DNA from: Eupeodes corollae
Taxonomy: Eukaryota > Arthropoda > Insecta > Diptera > Syrphidae
Assembly: GCF_945859685.1 (NCBI RefSeq)
Contig: NC_079147.1
Location: 250,842,572-250,906,571, forward strand
Length of the DNA: 64,000 nt
Reading direction: 5' to 3'
Below, piece by piece: positions 56,374 to 64,000 of the stretch. The position numbers and the translations under genes were made by a program. A model generated the notes under the pieces. The model did no database searches and was not told the origin of the DNA. It saw nothing but the letters and a program-made list of their open reading frames with translations. Numbering within the stretch: the first letter of the stretch is position 1; the number at the start of each line of letters is the position of its first letter.

Positions 56374-59300
56374 GTTCAAATGGTAGACATGTGCATTCAA
56401 GAGGACACAAGCGTCCACAGGTTTTTTTCTTAAAACCAACCTCTGTCTATCAACTTCTACTCTCACCTCCACGTGGTGAACATCGGGTGCCTAGTACCTC
56501 AACTGGAGATTGGGTTCCAACCCCAGTGGAAAGTTGTTGGGAGCAGCAAACGAGAGAGGTGGGGAGAGGTGTTTCCACTAAGGCACCTCTCCTTATCCAG
56601 ACGGCAGCGGAGGAATTCCCGAGATGGAATCAACGGTGGCGTCCACAGTTCCAGTAAGGTTGAACTACTTAGTGAACACCTTATAGGGCTTCTTCGACTT
56701 ATTCGGAGCCCAGGCCTGTAAGGAGCGGTTTTATCCGGCTCCCCATCCTTGGAGTTATACTTAGGATCTGGCCCTCCAGGTTGGGGGTTGTGCGTCGGGG
56801 TGACTTCCTGGCCACGTAAAAGCTTTCAAAGTTGCGAAGCACCAACAAGCCTCGGATACGGACGGATTTACTGTTGACAACCAACGCAAACGAATAAAGG
56901 ACAACGAACTTCGGATATGCACGTGGAATGTTAGGTCCCTTAACAGACCACGTGCGGCCGAAGAATTAGCGGAGGCCCTAGAACGATATAAAGCAGATAT
57001 CACCGCCATCCAGGAAATACGATGGGATGGGCCGGGCAAAAAGAGGATGAAAAACTGCGATATTTACTATGGTGACTGCTACCACGAAAACCAACAGCGC
57101 TTATTTGGATGCGGATTCGTCATCGGAGCCAGACTTAGGCAAGAAGTCTTGAGCTATAGGTGCATCAATGAGCGCCTCATGACCATACGCATCAAGGCTA
57201 AATTCGGCAACATTAGCCTGATATGCGCGCACGCCCTCACAGAAGAGAAAGATGACAACACCAAAGATATGTTCTTCGAGCTCCTAGACAAAACTTATGA
57301 GCAGTGCCCTAGCTACGATATTAAAATAGTCCTGGGCGATTTTAATGCCAAGCTAGGAAGGGAAGACATCTTTGGTGGAATAATCGGGAAAAACAGCCTG
57401 CACGACAACACTTCCGACAATGGATTCAGGCTCATAGATTTTGCTGCGGGGCGAAACGTCATGGTAGCCAGTACGCGTTTTCCACACCTCAACATCCACA
57501 AAGGAACTTGGACTTCTCCAGATCAATCTACCGTCAACCAGATTGACCATATTGCGATCGACGCCAGACACGCTTCCAGCATTATGGATGTACGAACTTT
57601 CCGAGGAGCTAACATCGACTCGGACCACTACCTCGTTGTAACCAGGGTAGCACTTCGGATTTCCAGACCCAAGGCAAAACAGGGAGGTGCTGGGAGAAGA
57701 TACAACGTCGAACGGCTACAATCGCCAGAGATCGCCAAATCCTTTTCCGACCGAGTGACAAGTAAATTCTCTCGAAGTTCTCTGCCGCCAACACAATGTA
57801 TCGAAAACCAGTGGCAACATTGCCAAGATGCAATCAGAGAAGCCGCCTCTGATGTGCTGGGTTTCAAACAGCCACCAACAAGGAACCCCTGGTTTGATGA
57901 GGAATGTCGGCAGGCAAATGCAGGCAAATGCAGCCAAACAACAGGCACGCAAAGCGGCGCTGCATAAAAGGACGAGAGCTGCTCGTGAGCTCTATGAGCA
58001 GAAGAGGCGAGAGGAACGCCGACTTTTCAGAAGGAAAAAGAGAGGGCATGAGAAGCGTGCGGTCGAAGATGTTGAGAGGTATAAAAGCAGGAATGAGGTT
58101 CGAAAGTTTTATGAACAGGTGAAACGAAATTCACAGGTACATAAACCTAGAACCGAAGGCTGCAAAGACGAAAGCGGAAACATCATAGTGGAACCGCAGT
58201 CAATGCTGAGGATATGGAAGGACCACTTCTGCAGACTGTATAACGGCGACGAAGAACTGAATCCCGCTGTCAGGCAGGATGACCCATTCAACATAGACGA
58301 CGAAAGCCAACAATCCCGTCCTCCCGACTTAGACGAAGTAAAGATTGCCATATCTAAGTTGAAGTCTAATAAAGCTGCTGGAGCAGATGGCTTGAATGCC
58401 GAGCTCTTTAAAGCAGCTGGAGATAAGTTGGTTAGGAGCATGCACCAACTTATATGTAAGATATGGTCGGAAGAAAACATGCCCGATGAATGGAACCTCA
58501 GTATTGTTTGCCCGATCCTGAAAAAAGGAGACCCTCTAAACTGCACCAACTATAGAGGAATAAGTCTACTTAAAAAAAAATAAATAAATAAATTGGGTGG
58601 CGCAACAGTCCGTTGAGAACTAGGGCCTAGTGTGTTACAACTCTCAACCATTCCTGTGTGCGAGTAATGTTGTCAGGAATGGAGGGGACCTACAGTTTAT
58701 ATGCCGAATCCGAACGGCTAATTTGAGAAAGCACTTTTTCATGACAAGAATTACTCTTGGAGAATTTGTCAAATCCTCGCAAGAGGCAGTACCCGTGAAA
58801 AAAACTTAAGGTGGCATAGGCAGGGATAGAACCCAAGACCTCTCGCATGACAGTCCAACGCACTAACCATCATGCCACGGGTACTACAATATATATCTAT
58901 AAGTCTACTTAACATCGCCTATAAAATCTTCTCTGCCATAATATGTGAACGTCTAAAGCCCATCGTCAACAATCTGATAGGTCCTTATCAGTGTGGTTTT
59001 AGACCAGGAAAGTCCACAGTTGATCAAATATTCACATTACGGCAGATCCTGGAAAAAACTCAAGAGCACCAAATCGACACCCACCATCTTTTCATCGATT
59101 TCAAGGCCGCATATGACAGCATATACAGGGACGAGCTGTATAGAGCCATGTCTAGTTTTGGCATCCCTGCCAAACTCGTCCGTTTGTGCAGGATGACCAT
59201 GGAGAATTCACGCTGCTCCATAAAGGTTGGAAACAACTTAACAGAACCTTTTGATGTCAAAAAAGGTTTTAGACAAGGTGATGCGCTGTCATGGGATTTT

Positions 59301-60206
59301 TTTAACATCGTGCTTGAAAGAATAGTGCAGAGCTCACACGTCAACACTAGAGGCACTATCTTTCAAAAGTCTGTCCAATTACTGGCATATGCTGATGACA
59401 TTGACATAATCGGAAGAACTCAGCGTGATGTCAATGGGGCTTTTGTGAGTATTGAGGCAGAGGCGGCAAAAATGGGTTTATAGGTTAATGAGGGCAAAAC
59501 AAAGTACATGCTGTCGTCTAGAAAGGACATACAACACCGACGTTTTGGTCAAAACGTCACAATCAACAGACGTACCTTTGAGGTAGTCAAGGACTTCGTG
59601 TACCTAGGCTCCGCTGTAAACGCAGAAAACAACACCCGCGCTGAGATCAAACGCAGAACAACTCTTGCTAACCGCTGTTTCTTTGAACTAAGAAAGCAAT
59701 TGAGTAGTAATGTCCTCTCTCGAGGGACCAAAGTGTTGCTGTATAAGACCCTTATCATCCCCGTCCTGCTATACGGTGCAGAAGCATGGACCATGACAAA
59801 AGCGGATGAAAGCACCTTGGGTCGCTTCGAGAGAAAAGTTCTTCGTGTGATCTACGGTCCCGTATGCATAGAAGGGGAGTGGAGGAGAAGATGGAACGAC
59901 GAACTGTATGGGCTGTACAGCGACGTAGACTTAGCAAGAAGAGTAAAAGTCCAACGACTAAGATGGCTGGGTCACGTAGAGCGCATGGAAACCAATGCTC
60001 CGGCCCGGAAAGTCTTCGAATCCGCACCCACAGGACAGCGCAGTAGAGGAAGACCGCGGATCAGGTGGTGCGCACAATGGAAGGTGACCTCACCCAACTT
60101 GGAGCGCGAAACTGGAGACATCTAGCTAGGGACCGAGCTAGATGGAGAAGTTTGTTGGATGAGGCCCTAGTTCACACAGGACTGTACCGCCACCTTAAGT
60201 AAGTAA
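56374..60206 (+). mobile_element. Full-length RTE-like LINE with nested SINE
   Basis: An 11-bp duplication GTTTTATCTTA flanks it (56,363-56,373 and 60,207-60,217). About 500 bp of leader precede the APE endonuclease (CTWNVRSL, VLGDFNAKLGREDIFGGIIG, IDSDHYLVV), then a Lys/Arg-rich linker, then RT: NKAAGADGLNAELFKAAGDK, LFIDFKAAYDSIYRDELYRA, KKGFRQGDALSWDFFNIVLE, QLLAYADDIDIIGRTQRDVN and VYLGSAVNAENNTRAEIKRR. It ends GGACTGTACCGCCACC and AAGTAAGTAAG. A SINE interrupts RT. A few frameshifts and an in-frame TAG near 59,481 inactivate it. Without the SINE the element is about 3.5 kb. It defines both ends of the family. Confidence 0.95.
58574..58898 (-). mobile_element. tRNA-derived SINE, copy 2, inserted in the RTE-like LINE
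   Basis: It is flanked by ATAAGTCTACTTAA at 58,560-58,573 and 58,899-58,912, which duplicates LINE coding sequence (a single copy of this site is present in the related copy at about 49,990). On the minus strand the head reads CCCGTGGCATGATGGTTAGT with the B box GGGTTCTATCCC. The 3' end is GGACTGTTGCGCCACCC followed by a TTTA-repeat and T-run tail. It is therefore younger than the LINE. Confidence 0.95.
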
Positions 60207-60217
60207 GTTTTATCTTA

Positions 60218-61109
60218 GGAAACCCCTGATATATAAGTCAGTGACATTTCTTTTGTCAATACAAAGGAAAGCTTGTTTTCCTTGTTGCTTTTAACCAAAA
60301 CTCCTATTAAAACAACTTTTTTTTCGTAGTTTCATCTGTCATCACATGTCAAACTCAGCTGTCATTTGAAGTGTCATAATAGGTCTTTTCCAGACATTTC
60401 TTGCACTAAAAGTTGGTCAAATGTCAAATTTGAGGAGTGGGGATGAAATGCTCTCAGAGAGTAAGCAAACGTCAAAATGTCTGGAACTGTTTTCGCAACA
60501 ATTTGCACGACTTTGGACTACTTTTTTAACGTCAAACACAAATATACTCAAGCAGAGTCTTTGTCAACTTTGCCTCATTGATAAATTTTAATAAACTTAA
60601 TCTTGAATAAGAATCCAATAAAAAAAGTTTCAACAAAAGTAAACTTATATTTATTAAAAATAAAATAAAGCTATTCCCTAATTTATGAAACTTAAATGAT
60701 TTTTGGTTTTCTTAAAAAATCACTACAATTTTCAATAAATATTGACAATTATATATATTTTTTGTACTACACATTTTTTTTCAGCAACAGTTGTATAAAA
60801 GTATATAAATTTAATGAAAATTATTTCAATAATAAAAGGAAATAGAAAATATTCACATAAAATAAAAGAATTACTTGGGCAACCCTTAGTCACTCTGGCA
60901 GAAATGGTTAGAAGAAATTTCTCGGACTAGGTATATCTGGAAAAAAGGGGAAATATTTTACTCTATCACGTGCGCTCTATTTTGTTAGAATTAGCACTTT
61001 TGAAGTGTGGAACAACTTTGGAATAAAATAACTACACTTTTCAGTCTAAAACTTATTGAGACTAGGTGTGGAACACACTGAATATTATTGTATTGAATAT
61101 TTGCTATTT
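60218..61109. other. Non-coding region with a dense TGTCA/TGACA cluster
   Basis: Between 60,238 and 60,565 about ten TGTCA, TGACA or CGTCA sites occur (for example CACATGTCAAACTCAGCTGT, AAATGTCAAATTTGAGG). The rest is AT-rich. No adjacent gene is recognised. Confidence 0.5.
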
Positions 61110-61290
61110 ACGATTAAAGGAGTTCTAACATCCAATAGAAAGTAAATGTAATCGATCCGATTTATCGAATTAAAAATGTTGACATTTCTCGGCCTATCAA
61201 GATCCATAGAATTTAAATAAAAGGTTCTCAGATAGGTGCGTGTGCATCGTCCGTATCTCAAAATAAAATTTGTTTTTTTAAATAAAATGC
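61110..61290 (-). repeat. Family Q end fragment, inverted
   Basis: ATCGATCCGATTTATCGAAT, TGTTGACATTTCTCGGCCTA and GATAGGTGCGTGTGCATCGT match the end region of Q in reverse orientation, diverged. Confidence 0.6.
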
Positions 61291-61494
61291 ACAACTGGAT
61301 CGGACGAGCTTGTCCATATATCGAAAGAAGCTGCCTAAAAAAATATTTCCTGTATTTTAAGATTTAAATATTTACCTGGAAATGGTTTGTTTTTAAAAAT
61401 GTAAATGCCACTTGATTTCTCAAAAAAAATTATTTTTTTAAAATTTGCATTTGAAAATCGTTAGAGCAGTTTTTTTTTTACTCAATTTGTGTAT

Positions 61495-62741
61495 TTATGC
61501 AATTATGCAAAACTAGGGCCTTACCCAACAAACTTCTCCATCTACCATCTCGGTCCCTAGCTTGATGTCTCCAGTTTCGCACTCCAAGTTGGGTGAGGTC
61601 ACTTCGCGGTCTTCCTCTACTGTGCTGTCCTGTGGGTGTGGATTCGAAGACTTTCCGCGGCAGATCATTGGCTTCCATGCGCTCTACGTGATTCAGCCAT
61701 CTTAGTCGTTGACTTTTACCCTTTTGGCTAAGTCTACATCGCTGTACAGCCCGTACAGCTCGTCGTTCCATCTTCTCCTCCACTCTCCTTCTATGCATAC
61801 GGGACCGTAGATCACACGAAGAACTTTTCTTTCGAACCGATCCAAGGTGCTTTCATCCTCTTTTGTCATTGTCCATGCTACTGCACCGTATAGCAGGACG
61901 GGGATGATAAGGGTCACTTTGGTCCTTCGATAGAGGACTTTTCCACTCAATTGCTTTATTAGTCCAAAGAAACAGCGGTTAGCAAGAGTTATTCTGCGTT
62001 TGAACTCAGCGCTGGTGTTGTTTTCTGCGTTTACAGCGGAGCCTAGGTACACGAAGTCCTTGACTGCCTCAAAGTAACGTCTGTCGATGGTGACGTTTTG
62101 ACCAAGACGTCGGCGTTGTAGGTCCTTTCTTGATGACAGCATGTACTTTGTTTTGCCCTCACTAACCGTTCAACCCATTTATGCCGCCTCTGCCTCAATG
62201 TTCACAAAAGCCACATTGACATCACTCTGAGTTTTTCCGATTATGTCAATGCCATCAGCATATGCTAGTAATTGGACAGACTTTTGAAAGTGTTGACGTG
62301 TGAGCTCTGCAATATTCTTTCAGGTACGATATTAAAAATATCGCATGTTTTGTTGCTGTTTGCTGTTTCGAACCTTTATGGAGCAGCGTGAATTCTCCAT
62401 GGTTATCCTACACAAACGGACGAGTTTGGCAGGGATGCCAGAACTAGACATGGCTCTAAACAGCTCGTCTCTGTAGATGCTTTCATATGGGGCCTTGAAA
62501 TCGATGAAAAGATATTGGGTGTCGATATGGTGTCCTTGGGTTTTTTCCAGGATCTGCCGGAATGTGAATATTTTATCGACAGTGGACTTTCCTTGTCTAA
62601 ATCCACACTGATAAGGACTTATCAGGTTGTTGACGATGGGCCTTAGATGTTCATATATTACGGCAGATAAGATTTTATAGACGATGTTAAGTAGACTGAT
62701 TCCTCTATATTTGGTGCAGTTTACAGGGTCTCTTTTTTCAG
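61495..62741 (-). mobile_element. RTE-like LINE fragment, minus strand
   Basis: It contains LSGKVLYRRTKVTLIIPVLL, VYLGSAVNAENNTSAEFKRR, FERKVLRVIYGPVCIEGEWR and RRWNDELYGLYSDVDLAKRV, plus an RT part upstream with frameshifts. Truncated at both ends: it starts at the RT QCGF region and lacks the last ~35 bp of the family 3' end. It is the same subfamily as the 56.4-kb copy. Confidence 0.85.
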
Positions 62742-62759
62742 AACATAAGTTTTACATAT

Positions 62760-63118
62760 TAATTTCGTTAAAAAATGATGACCCATTTTTGAAATATCGA
62801 AAACAATGACATTTTTGATCATCAAATATAACAAGAGAGTATAAGACAATATTGAAATCGGTTGATTGGTTCAAATTCTCAAATTTTGAACAAGAACATT
62901 TGATGGCGTTTACTGGTATTTTTAGTATTTAAAAAAAGAAAAAAAAAACGCTTGTTGAAATCTGCTTAAAACTTTAATTTCCAAGTTTAAACACATACAC
63001 CCAATGGTTTGGGCTATAGAGACTAGGACAGACATGCAGACGGACGGAATCGGGGAACCGACTTTTTTTACTTCTCTACCATTGTAATGTCATGTTTGTT
63101 AAAAAAAAAGTCTCGAGA
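62760..63118 (-). repeat. Family S repeat copy, inverted
   Basis: Reverse complement of the repeat at 38,598-39,130: the shared words are GAAATCGGTTGATTGG-type, CCCAATGGTTTGGGCTATAG and TTCTCTACCATTGTAATGTC. It joins the Jockey-like LINE fragment at its right. Confidence 0.6.
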
Positions 63119-64000
63119 TTGAATTTGATAACTCTGTGTACATATTCTCGAAACAAACAACGTATTCGAAGTTGTCGCGATTGAGCATACACATTTGTTA
63201 AAGACAACGAAAAAGGGCATTTGATATTATGATATGATAAAATATAACTTATAAACATCACAGAAAACATTTTACGTCTATTTTCAAGTGATTGAATAGC
63301 TAAAAGTTGACATCTTGTTTTGTATGATGGATTTTCGATTTTCTACCCAAATTTTTGAATAGTGAATCTTGTTACATTTTTTTGGACTATTTCAATTCTC
63401 TTAAATTGAATGTTAAAAAAAAGGTTCCAGATTACAGTATTTCAAGATTAGTGTTACATTTGAGGTAAGAAGCGATTTTAGAGCAAAAGATTGTTAAAAG
63501 TCTATGCTATTGAGTTTGATAAAACCGAGCCTTGCATTTGCTTTGGGTACACTTAATTCAATGTGCTTATAACAAAGTTAAGTTTAGGGTCAAAAACTAC
63601 ATCAAGGTTTGTCTTATCCCTTACTCTTTCAAGAACTTGATTCTCAATTTCGTAGTCAAAGTTGATTTCAGAACAATTGCGGTAAAAACGAAAAACATTG
63701 ACGTTTAGCGACATTAAAATATAATTGTTTTTTTTGTGCACCTTTGGGATAATTTCGAAATACCGTCTTGTAAGAGATGACTTTCACTTATAGAAAAAGA
63801 AGTTGACTAGAATTGAGGAAAATATTAGGAAAGTCATTTATAAAAATTAGAAAAAGAAGGAGTCCAAGATGGCTATCTTGGGGCACACTAGATGAAACCA
63901 AAATTGGTTTTGAGAGAACTTCGTCAATGCAAAGATATTGAACTCGACCCTTTAGATAAGATTCCAACCATTTAAAAAACTTAGAATGAAAACCACGAAT
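63119..64000 (-). pseudogene. Jockey-like LINE RT fragment running off the window
   Basis: Minus-strand pieces in order: GFHSKFFKWLESYLKGRVQY, SSVPQDSHLGLLLFLIFIND (the GVPQGS box, mutated), IENQVLERVRDKTNLDVVFD (LGVxxD box), WNLFFNIQFKRIEIVQKN, and CPFSLSLTNVYAQSRQLRIR. The order matches the middle and end of RT in Jockey-type LINEs. Frames shift, and the rest lies beyond the window. Confidence 0.8.

Noticed and set aside
61254..61266. GGTGCGTGTGCAT as a further Harbinger-like end
   Set aside because: Explained by the inverted Q end fragment; no matching second end or TAA duplication.

Overview
The window is eukaryotic and most likely from a fly (Diptera). Two spliced host genes carry very short introns (59, 62 and 64 bp), the DNA is AT-rich, and the transposon types present (RTE-like, CR1/Jockey-like and I/R1-like LINEs, a copia that uses an internal initiator-tRNA primer site, Helitron, hAT, mariner-like) fit a brachyceran fly. 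I cannot name the species. Almost all coding potential is transposon-derived; most of the remaining sequence is AT-rich and non-coding.

Layout. 1-5 kb: a 76-bp tandem repeat, two decayed LINEs on the minus strand and a tRNA-derived SINE. 5-8.4 kb: unique sequence, a small hairpin element and pieces of two non-coding repeat families, called Q and S here. 8.4-12.1 kb: a Helitron helicase split by a hAT-type element, then a Q copy. 12-16 kb: unique sequence and a mariner-like transposase remnant. 16.7-19.8 kb: an I/R1-like LINE with an RTE-like LINE nested in it. 22.7-25.2 kb: another RTE-like copy beside a weak candidate host gene, followed by a second mariner-like remnant. 30.3-31.0 kb: a MITE-like element. 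31.4-38.6 kb: a Q-repeat complex with a long inverted repeat, interrupted by an apparently intact Ty1/copia retrotransposon (195-bp LTRs that look identical, one 1315-codon ORF). 39.3-44.8 kb: an RTE-like LINE with a complete 5' end, split by a PIF/Harbinger-like element that itself contains a Q copy, ending against a mariner remnant.

The only confident host genes lie tail to tail at 46.7-48.9 kb: the rRNA m6A methyltransferase ZCCHC4 (three exons, 482 aa, DPPF catalytic motif) and the mitochondrial intermembrane-space protein TRIAP1/Mdm35 (two exons, 79 aa, twin CX9C). From 49.8 kb to the end come four more RTE-like copies. One (56.4-60.2 kb) is full-length with an 11-bp target-site duplication and a SINE nested in it. 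Two further SINE copies are at 4.7 and 51.2 kb, and a Jockey-like LINE runs off the right edge.

The most informative result is a LINE/SINE partnership. The SINE has a tRNA-like head, and its last ~35 bases closely match the 3' end of the RTE-like LINE present in seven copies, which suggests that this LINE mobilises the SINE. Nested insertions with clear target-site duplications allow several elements to be delimited from this one window.
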